Below, piece after piece: positions 17,262 through 25,253 of a stretch of DNA of 27,789 nucleotides. Both the position numbers and the translations under genes were made by a program. This DNA comes from an uncultured Muribaculaceae bacterium (GTDB lineage: Bacteria > Bacteroidota > Bacteroidia > Bacteroidales > Muribaculaceae), in contig CAKTFH010000028.1 in assembly GCA_934555895.1 (NCBI GenBank), positions 1 to 27,789 on the forward strand, read 5' to 3'. Each line of letters starts with the position of its first letter. Position 1 is the stretch's first letter. Under the pieces are notes generated by a model that did no database searches, had not been told where the DNA came from, and was given only the letters and a program-made list of their open reading frames with translations.

Positions 17262-17279
17262 TTGGCACGGATATTGCAT
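17262..17279 (+). promoter_or_regulatory. Sigma-54 (RpoN) promoter upstream of the DUF4834 gene
   Basis: TTGGCACG, four bases, then TTGCAT matches the -24/-12 consensus TGGCACG-N4-TTGCW at every specified base. The invariant GG (17264-17265) and GC (17276-17277) are separated by exactly 10 nt. Transcription would start near 17289, 45 nt before the ATG. An inverted repeat TTGGG-N7-CCCAA (17185-17201), centred about 96 nt before that start, is placed where an activator of the enhancer-binding type could sit. No TAnnTTTG element competes at a sensible position. Confidence 0.7.
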
Positions 17280-17333
17280 GGAGAGCAATATGCGTTATTT
17301 ACAAAGAACCAAAAACAAATTTAACTACTCCCT

Positions 17334-17678
17334 ATGGGATTTCTTGTCTTTCTATTATTTGTGTTGTTGCTGTGGTGGCTGCTCAGGCCATTCCTGAGAA
17401 TTTTCCGTGCCGTGAAGCGCACACAGCAAGGGTTCACCATCAATCTCAATGACTTTTTCGGTACACCGGGCGCGCAGAATCCCGCCGGAGAGCCCCGCAG
17501 GCGCGACGGCTGGAGCGGACGCCGCGTAAAGAAAAAGAAAATAGCTCAGGATGTGGGCGAATATGTGGCCTTCAGCGAGGTAGAGGTATCGGAGACTGCC
17601 GGCGCCGATGCGCGTGATGTGCCTAAATTCACCGCCGAACAGCAGGTGACCGATGTGGAATGGGAAGATATCAAATGA
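17334..17678 (+). CDS. DUF4834 family membrane-anchored protein
   Basis: This is a 114-aa protein with one N-terminal transmembrane helix (about 2-22, MGFLVFLLFVLLLWWLLRPF). A basic linker with KKKK (about 67-70) and an acidic tail ending VTDVEWEDIK follow. The pattern hydrophobic helix / RPFLRIF / KKKIAxDVGEYVxFxEVE / TDVEWEDI fits the DUF4834 family found in Bacteroidales; the function is unknown. It is preceded by a sigma-54-type promoter. Its stop TGA (17676-17678) lies in a 15-bp tandem duplication shared with the start region of the next gene, so the pair is translationally coupled. Confidence 0.75.
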   Translation: MGFLVFLLFVLLLWWLLRPFLRIFRAVKRTQQGFTINLNDFFGTPGAQNPAGEPRRRDGWSGRRVKKKKIAQDVGEYVAFSEVEVSETAGADARDVPKFTAEQQVTDVEWEDIK

Positions 17679-17693
17679 GAAGATATCAAATGA
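17664..17693 (+). repeat. 15-bp perfect tandem duplication across a stop/start junction
   Basis: GAAGATATCAAATGA occurs at 17664-17678 and again, directly adjacent, at 17679-17693. Each copy contains ATGA. The first supplies the stop of the DUF4834 gene. Both supply ATGs in frame with the downstream DUF2461 gene, which therefore gains five extra potential N-terminal codons per copy. Confidence 0.9.
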
Positions 17694-17695
17694 GT

Positions 17696-18382
17696 ATGAG
17701 CTATATACCACAATTATATGATTTTCTGAGCCGTCTGCAGGCCAATAACAACCGCGAGTGGTTCCGGGCCAACAAGACGGAGTATGACGCGCTGCGCGAG
17801 CAGTGGCTGGCGGATATCGACCGCCTCATAGCTGACATGACACAGTGGTGGCCACAGCTTGCCGGTCTGTCGGCGAAACAGTGCGCCTACCGCATCTATC
17901 GCGACACACGGTTCTCGCAGGATAAGTCGCCGCTCAAAGATTTTTTCTCGGCGGGATTTTCGCCTCTCGGCCGCAAGGCCCACGATGCCGGTTATTACCT
18001 CCAGATGGGTCCCGGACGCTTCAGCTCTGAAGTGGAGAGCGGCCTTTACGGTGGCGTGTGGTGTCCCGAGCCTGCGGTGCTCAAAAAGCTACGCAAGGCG
18101 ATAGTCGACAACATAGAGGAATTCGAGGAGATAGTGAACGAGCCGCGGCTCGCTAAGAACTTCCCTGGCTGGTGCGCTTCGTCGATGCTCAAGACGGTGC
18201 CGAAAGGCTATGATAAAAATCATCCGCAGGCCCATCTGCTGCGACTGCGCGACTATGGAAAGTTCATGCCGGCTCCGATGGAATATTTCACAGACCCCTC
18301 CTGGCCTGAGCGCACTTCGGAATTTTTCAGTGTGCTCAAGCCACTGATTGATTTCCTCGATTATTCAATCAATGAGGAGTAA
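17696..18382 (+). CDS. DUF2461 family protein
   Basis: This protein of about 228 aa matches DUF2461 (TIGR02453): an N-terminal LYDFLSRLQANNNREWFRANKTEYD, then YRDTRFSQDKSPLKDFFSAGF, YYLQMGPGRFSSEVESGLY, and near the C-terminus GYDKNHPQAHLLRLRDYGKF. It is a cytoplasmic alpha/beta protein of unknown function. In-frame ATGs at 17660, 17675, 17690 and 17696 all precede it. I chose 17696 because it starts just before the conserved region; 17690 would recreate the ancestral ATGA overlap with the upstream stop, and 17675 the present one. It is paired with the DUF4834 gene in one transcript and followed by a terminator. Confidence 0.8.
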   Translation: MSYIPQLYDFLSRLQANNNREWFRANKTEYDALREQWLADIDRLIADMTQWWPQLAGLSAKQCAYRIYRDTRFSQDKSPLKDFFSAGFSPLGRKAHDAGYYLQMGPGRFSSEVESGLYGGVWCPEPAVLKKLRKAIVDNIEEFEEIVNEPRLAKNFPGWCASSMLKTVPKGYDKNHPQAHLLRLRDYGKFMPAPMEYFTDPSWPERTSEFFSVLKPLIDFLDYSINEE

Positions 18383-18435
18383 TCGGCGCCACAGGCGTCG
18401 TATGCGACAATTTTAGGATACATTGCAACATTTTT

Positions 18436-18467
18436 AATAGCGCTTCCCAGGGGGAGGCGCTATTTTT
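18436..18467 (+). terminator. Intrinsic terminator after DUF2461, overlapping a possible promoter
   Basis: AATAGCGCTTCCC (18436-18448) pairs with GGGAGGCGCTATT (18452-18464), a 13-bp stem with one G-U pair and a 3-nt loop. It is followed by T (18465-18467) and preceded by TTTTT, so it could work in both directions. TATTTTTG (18461-18468), using the end of the right arm and the T-run, matches TAnnTTTG and is a candidate -7 element for the next gene, 29 nt upstream of its ATG, although no -33 element is visible. Confidence 0.75.
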
Positions 18468-18496
18468 GCATCCAGAAAAATGCCTGAAAACGTGTC

Positions 18497-20059
18497 ATGA
18501 AAAACGTGAAATCTAATAAACCAAAATATCATTTTTCCACAATGTTAAAGCAAGTTTTGTTGGCTGCCGGAGCACTGGTGCTTCTGGGCAGTTGCGTGCA
18601 GGACGGCGACACCATCTACAACGAGGTGCCGGCGCCCACACTAAAAATCGACGGCATGCGCTCCGACCTTATCACGATGACTCCCGAGGGCAACGACCTC
18701 ACATTCTCGTGGCCCATGATCGACGAAGGCATGTCGCTTAAAGTTGATGTGATAAGCGACGGTAATGTGGTGTCGTCGGAGACCTACCCCAGGGATGTGA
18801 CTTCGTTCGTACATCACAATCTCGTATCCAATGTGAAGTATGTGTATCTTTTCCGCGTCACCGACGGCACTGATGTGAGCGATGGCGTGACAAAAACCTA
18901 TACCCGCGCAGGCGCCACCGCCGTCACCGAGCTTGCAGTGTCGCAGCGTGAAGGTGAAAACGGTTATGAGGCAGTGCTCACCTGGGCACCGCTGTCAGAT
19001 GCCACTGAAGTGGAAGTGACAGTATCCAAAAACGGCACCGAGAGCAAGGCCACCGTGGAAGGCACTGCCACCGAGCATGTGGTAAAAGGTCTGGCCGAGA
19101 ACGACGAACTCTCGTTCAGCGTAATCACCCGCAACGAACAGGGCGTGTCGCTCCCCGAAACCACATCGATTAAGATAGGCAAGACAGCCGTGGCCTTCCT
19201 CAGCTATTACGCCACCCCCGAGGAGCTGATCAATAACGGCGACGATGACGAAGCTGCCGCCTGGATGTGGTTCCATAACGAATATCCCACAAGCCGCTTC
19301 CTCTATGCCGGCAACATCACAGGCGCCAGCGACCTCAACGACCTGCGCGTGATTTTCTACATCCGAGATGTGCAGGACGGCAACGAGAACGATGTATGGC
19401 AGCAGCCCGCAGCAGTCGAGGCCGCTACACCCGCCATCACAGAGTGGTATAAGAACGGAGGCAACCTGCTGCTGTGGCAGCACGCCACAACATATATCGG
19501 CGATCTCGGCCGTGTGAGCAAGGACCTGCTTCGCAACAACGACCGCCGCATCACACTCGGCCGCGGCTCGTGGAACGACTACCGCTGGCATATGGCAGTG
19601 CACGCCAACCTCGGCGGCCGCTACTATATTGATTATTCAAAGCACCCGATATACAGCGGTCTGACCGTGAATCCCGACGGCACCATCACCGTGAAGGGCA
19701 CGTGTTGGACCGAGGACCACAACTGCTGCTTCTTCAACATTCCCGAGCGTCTGACCGGCATGAACAACCAGAGCGCCGACACCTACGAGACACTTACAAA
19801 GGTCTATGGCATCTATCCTCTGGCTACTTGGGACAACGAGCAGATGAACTTCGTGTCGATGCTCAACGTGTGGGAGGCCCAGCAGGGAAACACCGACTAC
19901 CGCGGAACAGTGCTCTGCATGGGTAACGGTGGTCTGGAATTCTCCTACAACAACAGCGACGGCTCGCCGGATGTGTGCGCCCGCCCGATGAACAATCCTT
20001 ATCACGGCTCGGTGCTCCGCATAGCACACAATGCCATTGAATATCTCAAAACACGCTAA
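18497..20059 (+). CDS. DUF4960 lipoprotein, probable fructan-binding partner of GH32
   Basis: This 520-aa lipoprotein has a signal with lipobox LLGSC (Cys33). A start at 18542 (MLKQVLLAAGALVLLGSC) would give a shorter, more typical signal, and either is possible. After a short linker come two Ig/FN3-like modules (about 45-135 and 140-228), then a C-terminal alpha/beta domain from about 230 (KTAVAFLSYYATPEELINNGDDDEAAA, WYKNGGNLLLWQHATTYIG, HPIYSGLTV). This fits the DUF4960 architecture that accompanies fructan-degrading GH32 enzymes in Bacteroides loci. The adjacent gene 14 nt downstream is GH32, which supports a role in capturing fructan at the cell surface. Direct binding is inferred, not visible. 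Confidence 0.72.
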   Translation: MKNVKSNKPKYHFSTMLKQVLLAAGALVLLGSCVQDGDTIYNEVPAPTLKIDGMRSDLITMTPEGNDLTFSWPMIDEGMSLKVDVISDGNVVSSETYPRDVTSFVHHNLVSNVKYVYLFRVTDGTDVSDGVTKTYTRAGATAVTELAVSQREGENGYEAVLTWAPLSDATEVEVTVSKNGTESKATVEGTATEHVVKGLAENDELSFSVITRNEQGVSLPETTSIKIGKTAVAFLSYYATPEELINNGDDDEAAAWMWFHNEYPTSRFLYAGNITGASDLNDLRVIFYIRDVQDGNENDVWQQPAAVEAATPAITEWYKNGGNLLLWQHATTYIGDLGRVSKDLLRNNDRRITLGRGSWNDYRWHMAVHANLGGRYYIDYSKHPIYSGLTVNPDGTITVKGTCWTEDHNCCFFNIPERLTGMNNQSADTYETLTKVYGIYPLATWDNEQMNFVSMLNVWEAQQGNTDYRGTVLCMGNGGLEFSYNNSDGSPDVCARPMNNPYHGSVLRIAHNAIEYLKTR

Positions 20060-20073
20060 TACCCGCATAAGAA

Positions 20074-21612
20074 ATGAAATACGCGATATATCTGGCGGCG
20101 CTGGCTGCCGCCACGGCCACACTCGCTTCCTGTACGAAGGAAGACGATACCATCGTAGAGGTGGTGAAAGAACCGGAGACCGGTTCGCAGGTGGACCTCA
20201 ACATCACTCCCTCGCCTGAAATCTCAACTGATTACAGGGAACTCTGGCGTCCGCAGATTCACTTCACTCCCCGCCAAAACTGGATAAACGACCCCAACGG
20301 CCTTGTATTTGCCGACGGTGTATGGCACATGTATTACCAGTACAACCCCTCGGGCCAGAACTGGGGCAACACTTCATGGGGCCATGCCACATCTACCGAC
20401 CTCTTCCACTGGAAGGAGCAACCGGTGGCACTTCTCCCCGACCAGCTCGGCTACATCTACTCGGGCAGCGCAGTGGTAGACAAGAATAATACCGCAGGTT
20501 TTGGCACTAATGCCATTGTGGCCATCTACACCTCGCACGGCGCCCATGAGCAGCAGTGCATAGCCTACAGCAACGACGGCGGCATGACTTTCACAAAATA
20601 CGAGGGCAACCCCGTGATACGCAACAGCTCCCACGGCGACTACCGCGACCCGAAAGTGATTTGGGACGACGAGTACAACTGCTGGCTGATGATTTTCGCC
20701 CTCGGCGGCGAACACTCTGCCGAGATATGGAAGTCTGACAACCTGAAGGACTGGACCAAATGCTCGACTTTCACTGCTTCGGGCTATCCCGGTTGCAACA
20801 ACGGAGTGTGGGAGTGTACCGACATGTACACTATGAACTATAAAGGCGAAAAGAAGTATGTGGTGATGGTGAATGTGAGCGGCGGTCACCCCAACGGACG
20901 CGCTTCAGGCACAATGTATTTCGTGGGTAACTTCGACGGTAAGCGTTTTCGCGCCGACCGCTATAACTATCCCCTCTGGGCCGATCAGGGTCTTGACGAC
21001 TATGCCCGCGTGACATGGTCGAACACCGGCGACCGCCGCGTGTGCATCGGCTGGATGAACAATCAGCTTTACTCTGGCAACTATCCATGCTCGCCCTGGC
21101 GCTCGGCAATGAATCTGCCCCGCGAAATGTCGCTCAAGGAATATGACGGCACTCCCATCCTCTGCAGCACCATAGTGAAGGAAATCGAAGAGATTGCAGG
21201 AGCATGGCGTCCCGCCACCGGAGCCCTCGGTATCAGCGACGCATATCAGCTCAATGTGCCTGTCGACCTTAAGGCCGGCGACTGCACCATCGTGTTGAGC
21301 AATGCGGCCGGCGACGAATATGAGGTGATGCTCGATGTAGCCAACCGTCGTCTGATTGTGGACCGCGGGCCGCGCACCGGCACATTCTCGGCAGCATCGT
21401 TCCCTCTGACAAGTGTGGTGGGCCCGCTCAACACCGACCGCGATCAGCTTACCCTCTGCTTATACGTAGACCAGTCGTCGGTTGAGATCACCACCGACGA
21501 TGGATCGTTGATAATGTCGACACTGGTGTTTCCGGCTTCAATCTACAGCCGTCTTTCCATCAAGGGACAGACCACATCGCCTCAGGTTCGTGACCTGAAC
21601 CGTGTGTGGTAA
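20074..21612 (+). CDS. GH32 fructan hydrolase (levanase/inulinase type), lipoprotein
   Basis: This is a 512-aa glycoside hydrolase family 32 enzyme, anchored as a lipoprotein (lipobox LASC, Cys20). The following TKEDD resembles the acidic export signal that places Bacteroidetes lipoproteins on the outer surface. All three catalytic blocks are present: the nucleophile in WINDPNGL (Asp73), the transition-state stabiliser in YRDPKVIW (Asp192) and the acid/base in WECTDMY (Glu247). The five-bladed propeller is followed by a beta-sandwich (about 375-512). The acid/base block reads ECTD rather than the ECP common in invertases, as in some levanases and exo-inulinases. It should cleave fructose from levan or inulin; the linkage cannot be decided from sequence. 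It is co-transcribed with the DUF4960 gene. Confidence 0.92.
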   Translation: MKYAIYLAALAAATATLASCTKEDDTIVEVVKEPETGSQVDLNITPSPEISTDYRELWRPQIHFTPRQNWINDPNGLVFADGVWHMYYQYNPSGQNWGNTSWGHATSTDLFHWKEQPVALLPDQLGYIYSGSAVVDKNNTAGFGTNAIVAIYTSHGAHEQQCIAYSNDGGMTFTKYEGNPVIRNSSHGDYRDPKVIWDDEYNCWLMIFALGGEHSAEIWKSDNLKDWTKCSTFTASGYPGCNNGVWECTDMYTMNYKGEKKYVVMVNVSGGHPNGRASGTMYFVGNFDGKRFRADRYNYPLWADQGLDDYARVTWSNTGDRRVCIGWMNNQLYSGNYPCSPWRSAMNLPREMSLKEYDGTPILCSTIVKEIEEIAGAWRPATGALGISDAYQLNVPVDLKAGDCTIVLSNAAGDEYEVMLDVANRRLIVDRGPRTGTFSAASFPLTSVVGPLNTDRDQLTLCLYVDQSSVEITTDDGSLIMSTLVFPASIYSRLSIKGQTTSPQVRDLNRVW

Positions 21613-21661
21613 TAGTTTAGAGAAGGTTTTATATAGTTGATATAAGTGTGTGACTTTTCAA

Positions 21662-21715
21662 CGGGAGCACTTTGCAAAGTATGTAGGATATGATTACCTT
21701 TGCAATGTGTTCCCG
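21662..21715 (+). promoter_or_regulatory. Promoter embedded in an 18-bp-arm inverted repeat
   Basis: A -33 TTTG (21671-21674), a 20-nt spacer and a -7 TACCTTTG (21695-21702) form a full Bacteroidetes promoter. The same DNA is a dyad: the left arm CGGGAGCACTTTGCAAAG (21662-21679) and the right arm CTTTGCAATGTGTTCCCG (21698-21715) match at 16 of 18 positions, around an 18-nt centre. Each arm covers one promoter element, so a dimeric regulator bound here would contact both. Transcription would start near 21709, about 80 nt before the ATG. Confidence 0.65.
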
Positions 21716-21791
21716 CTGAATGCAAATGACAGATTCATCGCCTGCGACTACATGCTTACACCGACATTAATCACAAGTCAAGTAGATTTCC

Positions 21792-24700
21792 ATGAAAAAA
21801 ATCTTTAGTTTTATTATTTTCTTCGCCGCTCTGGCAGTCAGTGGCAATGCCACAACGCCATTGGCAGAGAAATATGGCAGTTTCTCTATTATCGGCGACT
21901 CTTATTCCACATTTATGGGTTTCACCGAGCCTCTGGGAAATGCCCAGTGGTATCCCCATGCCGGCAACGCCATGGCCTCGGTAGAACGCACTTGGTGGAA
22001 ACTTTTCGAGCGTGAGAGCGGCGTGCGTCTGGAACAGAACAATTCGTTCTCAGGCAGCACGATCTGTACACACAGCTGGAACAACAGCACCGACCTTGCC
22101 AATTCATTTGTAGGTCGTGTGGATGATGTGCGCAAGGCCGGCCTTATCATTGTGGAAGGCGCCACAAACGACAATAACGCAGGCTCTGGCCTCGGGTCGT
22201 ATGTGTGGAGCAACTTCACAGACTCCGACAAGCACACCTTCCGCGGCGGCACAGCCTATGTGATTGATTTCTTACAGAAAAAATATCCCGAGTCGACAAT
22301 CGTGTTCATGCTCAACAGTGGTCTGCGTGCCGACATTAACAACTCGGTGCAGGAGATATGCGACCATTATAATGTGCCTGTGCTCAAGTTGCACGATATC
22401 ACCAAAATAGATGATCACCCCGACATCGCCGGCATGATGAATATCAACAAGCAGCTTATGGAGCTACTCTGCTCTCTTGAAGGCATCACATATATGTCGG
22501 AGGAGACCAAGGTCTCGGTGTCTGCGGCAAAAGAGAATGCTTCTGTACTGGTCGACAAACTGATGCCAGCAGGGGAGTGGACTTCGCTCTGTTTGCCGTT
22601 CGGCATGAACGAGGCGCAGATAACCTCGGCGTTCGGTGAGGGCACACAGATACAGGGTGTGGATGCTGTGGCCGAAGAGGCGACAGTGAATATGGTACAG
22701 GTGACCTCTACTGAGGCCAACCGCCCGTATGTGGTTAAACCCGGACGAAATGTTGACGAGCCGTTCTTCGTGGAAGGTGTGAAACTTGAGAAGACTTCGG
22801 CCGTTGCTGTAGGCGAAGGCGATGTGGTAGCCAACGGTGTGTATGTGACTACTTCGGGACGTCAGGGACGCAATTATAATTATACCTTCGATATCAACGG
22901 GGCACTTTACAACAACACCACCTCAGGCTGGAGCATAGCTCCTATGTCGGTGGCTGTGAGGGCTCCGCGCAATATCGTTCCTATAGGTACGGTACAGGGC
23001 TACGGGGCTCCTGCTCTGCCAGCAATAACCTACGCCCAGGCATTCACTCCCGTAAACACAGGGCGCGCCGCATATGCCGCAGTGCCCGTGATTGTGGCAG
23101 ACCCGTTCCTCTCGGTATGGTCGAAAAACGGCAAGCTTTCGGCCGGTGTCACCAGTCATGTGAGCGGCACCAATCATCCGGTGGAGGGCTACATTGAGGT
23201 AGATGGCAAGTTCTACCGTTTCCTTGGTGCCGAGAGCGTCGATCTTAAACGCAAGCTCGCGGGCTCCAACGGCGAGATGTTCGAGGCCGTGCAGAAGGCC
23301 GTGCATGTGACCGCCACACAGACATTCGTGGAACTTGAAGCCGGTGGCGTGAAAGCAATTGTAGTCTTCTCGTCGCCTCAGCTCGTGGATGACACCCGCA
23401 GCCTTGACGCTGCTGTCAACTATGTAAGCTACAAGACCGAATCGACCGACGGCGCCGAACACAGCGTGAGCGTGCATCTGGCGCTCGCAAGCACTCTGGT
23501 GAGCACCTCGACCTCCAATATCACCTACACTGCCGACATGACTACCGGTGTGACCATCGGCCGTATGGGTAACACAACCCAGAATATGTCGGAGAACGCT
23601 CGTCCGGTTTGCGGCCACATCGCAATGATGGCCGACACAAGCCATGGCCAGACTGTGGATAACATCGGCTCGGCATATCTGCTGTTTACCGACAATCTCG
23701 GCACCGGCACATCGGGCTCGGGCTATACTGTTGTAGGCCGCGACGAGGGCGCAATGGCCATAGGCTTCGGCTACGCCCGTTTCCCGGCACCATGGACGCT
23801 TCGCTACGAATCGTTCGGCCGCATGATGTTCGACATGGCCTCGCAGGTGAACGAGCGTCTGGAGGCATGCCGCCGCTTCGATGCCATGATTTACGACGAT
23901 GCCAATCGTCTGGGCGGCGCCGCCTATGCCGACATGTGCCGTGCGGCCTACCGTCAGGTAATCGGTGCCTGCAAGACCGCCGTATCCGACACCGGTTCTG
24001 AATTCGTCTACAACTTCGAAGCCGGAGGCAACAATCAGATTTCGCAGGCCGACTGCATCTTTTTGGCTGCTCCCCTGATGCTTGCCTATAATCCCGAGCT
24101 CGCCTACCGCATGTATGCCGCCGTGCCCGACTACATAAAGATGTTCCCAGGTTTTTCGTCGCCTTACGGCAACGCTCCCCACCACCTTGGCCAGTGGCCT
24201 ATAATGGCCGGAAGCCACCTCGACAATGGAGTGGACTCTACCACCGACCTTTGCATTGTGGCGTATGCGGCCGTGGCTGCAGGGATGCCTGTGGATGTAA
24301 TCGACGACTACAGCTTCAGCTATCTTGTGAGCTTGTGCGAGTATCTCGACCTCTTCACCCTGCCGCAGTATCAGAACAATTTCCCCGGCGAGGGTTCGTC
24401 GGACGGCGGCATACGCGATAACGCCAACCTGCGTCTGAAGAGTGTGCTTGCCATGCGTTCCGTAGCTCGTATCGCGGCCCTGCGCGGCGACACTTCCGAC
24501 GAGGAGCTCTGCAATGAGATGGCAGGCCGCTGGGAGAACATCTTCCGTGAGAAGTATGCCGCCGGCGACCACTACCGCCATGGCACATCGGTGGAGTGGG
24601 GTATGAAATATCCTCTGTTCTATGACCGTGCCCTCGGTTTCGACATCTTTAAGGATGTGATCGACACCGAATTGAAATATTATGCCGCACAGCCGACACC

Positions 24701-25109
24701 GGAATATGGACCGGCTCTCAACAGCTCCGATAAAAATCTGGCTAAGGTCAGCGCCACAATGCTCACAGCCGCTCTCGACGAGCCTTCGTTCAGCAGCAAC
24801 ATTGCTCCCGTAGCCGCATACTTCGGTATCGGGAAAGAAGCCGATGAAGATAACCACGGTCTGCTGGCCGACAGATACAACTGTGGCACCGGCAAAGCTA
24901 TTTCCGGAGCCGGCACCTCCAATCTCGGCTCGATATGGAGTCTCGTGATGCTCGACCGTCTCGGTCTGTCGGGCATCGAGAGTGTCGGCGCTGATGCTGA
25001 AGCCGCCACTGCCGTGAGAGGCATCTACGACCTTCAGGGTCGTCGCCTCAGCCGTGTCACCACGCCAGGCATCTACATCGTGGATGGTCGCAAGACCATA
25101 GTGCGCTGA
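21792..25109 (+). CDS. Secreted fusion of SGNH hydrolase and glutaminase-like (GtaA/DUF4965-DUF1793) domains
   Basis: This is a 1105-aa protein with a signal peptide (1-20). Residues 25-220 are an SGNH/GDSL-type hydrolase: IIGDSYST (Ser37), SFSGSTICT (block II), EGATNDN (block III) and DDHPDIAGM, which supplies the Asp/His pair (about 207-209). Residues 255-400 form a beta-rich linker domain (GEWTSLCLPFGM). Residues about 418-1055 match the glutaminase GtaA-like family (DUF5127, DUF4965, DUF1793): VADPFLSVWSKNGKL, YADMCRAAYRQVIGACK, APHHLGQWPI and IRDNANLRLKSVLAM. The tail GIYDLQGRRL, then PGIYIVDGRKTIVR, is a sorting-like C-terminus. It is probably secreted and acts on a surface glycan or glycoconjugate. 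Glutaminase activity itself is doubtful in bacteria. Confidence 0.75.
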   Translation: MKKIFSFIIFFAALAVSGNATTPLAEKYGSFSIIGDSYSTFMGFTEPLGNAQWYPHAGNAMASVERTWWKLFERESGVRLEQNNSFSGSTICTHSWNNSTDLANSFVGRVDDVRKAGLIIVEGATNDNNAGSGLGSYVWSNFTDSDKHTFRGGTAYVIDFLQKKYPESTIVFMLNSGLRADINNSVQEICDHYNVPVLKLHDITKIDDHPDIAGMMNINKQLMELLCSLEGITYMSEETKVSVSAAKENASVLVDKLMPAGEWTSLCLPFGMNEAQITSAFGEGTQIQGVDAVAEEATVNMVQVTSTEANRPYVVKPGRNVDEPFFVEGVKLEKTSAVAVGEGDVVANGVYVTTSGRQGRNYNYTFDINGALYNNTTSGWSIAPMSVAVRAPRNIVPIGTVQGYGAPALPAITYAQAFTPVNTGRAAYAAVPVIVADPFLSVWSKNGKLSAGVTSHVSGTNHPVEGYIEVDGKFYRFLGAESVDLKRKLAGSNGEMFEAVQKAVHVTATQTFVELEAGGVKAIVVFSSPQLVDDTRSLDAAVNYVSYKTESTDGAEHSVSVHLALASTLVSTSTSNITYTADMTTGVTIGRMGNTTQNMSENARPVCGHIAMMADTSHGQTVDNIGSAYLLFTDNLGTGTSGSGYTVVGRDEGAMAIGFGYARFPAPWTLRYESFGRMMFDMASQVNERLEACRRFDAMIYDDANRLGGAAYADMCRAAYRQVIGACKTAVSDTGSEFVYNFEAGGNNQISQADCIFLAAPLMLAYNPELAYRMYAAVPDYIKMFPGFSSPYGNAPHHLGQWPIMAGSHLDNGVDSTTDLCIVAYAAVAAGMPVDVIDDYSFSYLVSLCEYLDLFTLPQYQNNFPGEGSSDGGIRDNANLRLKSVLAMRSVARIAALRGDTSDEELCNEMAGRWENIFREKYAAGDHYRHGTSVEWGMKYPLFYDRALGFDIFKDVIDTELKYYAAQPTPEYGPALNSSDKNLAKVSATMLTAALDEPSFSSNIAPVAAYFGIGKEADEDNHGLLADRYNCGTGKAISGAGTSNLGSIWSLVMLDRLGLSGIESVGADAEAATAVRGIYDLQGRRLSRVTTPGIYIVDGRKTIVR

Positions 25110-25136
25110 GATGTAAACACAATAACTTAATGCTTT

Positions 25137-25180
25137 GAGGCGTGCCGGAAATCAATTCCCGGCGCGCCTCGGTGTTTTTT
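25137..25180 (+). terminator. Intrinsic terminator of the SGNH-glutaminase gene
   Basis: GAGGCGTGCCGG (25137-25148) pairs with CCGGCGCGCCTC (25159-25170), a 12-bp stem with one G-U pair and a 10-nt loop. GGTG and six T (25175-25180) follow. It lies 28 nt after the stop codon. Confidence 0.85.
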
Positions 25181-25238
25181 CTCAATGTTTTTATCGGTGA
25201 GGTGAATGAAATGTGGTGATGTTACATAAAATAATCGC

Positions 25239-25246
25239 TATCTTTG
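25239..25246 (+). promoter_or_regulatory. Promoter (-7 element) placing the start site at the esterase ATG
   Basis: TATCTTTG matches TAnnTTTG. The start codon begins 8 nt after the element, so the predicted start site (about 4-8 nt downstream) coincides with the ATG at 25254 or lies within a few bases of it. This implies a leaderless or nearly leaderless mRNA. The -33 position (25215-25218) reads GGTG. Confidence 0.5.
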
Positions 25247-25253
25247 TGTCACT

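Noticed and set aside
22923..24857. A 644-aa minus-strand open frame inside the SGNH-glutaminase gene.
   Set aside because: It lies opposite a strongly conserved domain, is rich in His, Val and Gly as expected for antisense of this codon usage, and has no recognisable motif or promoter.
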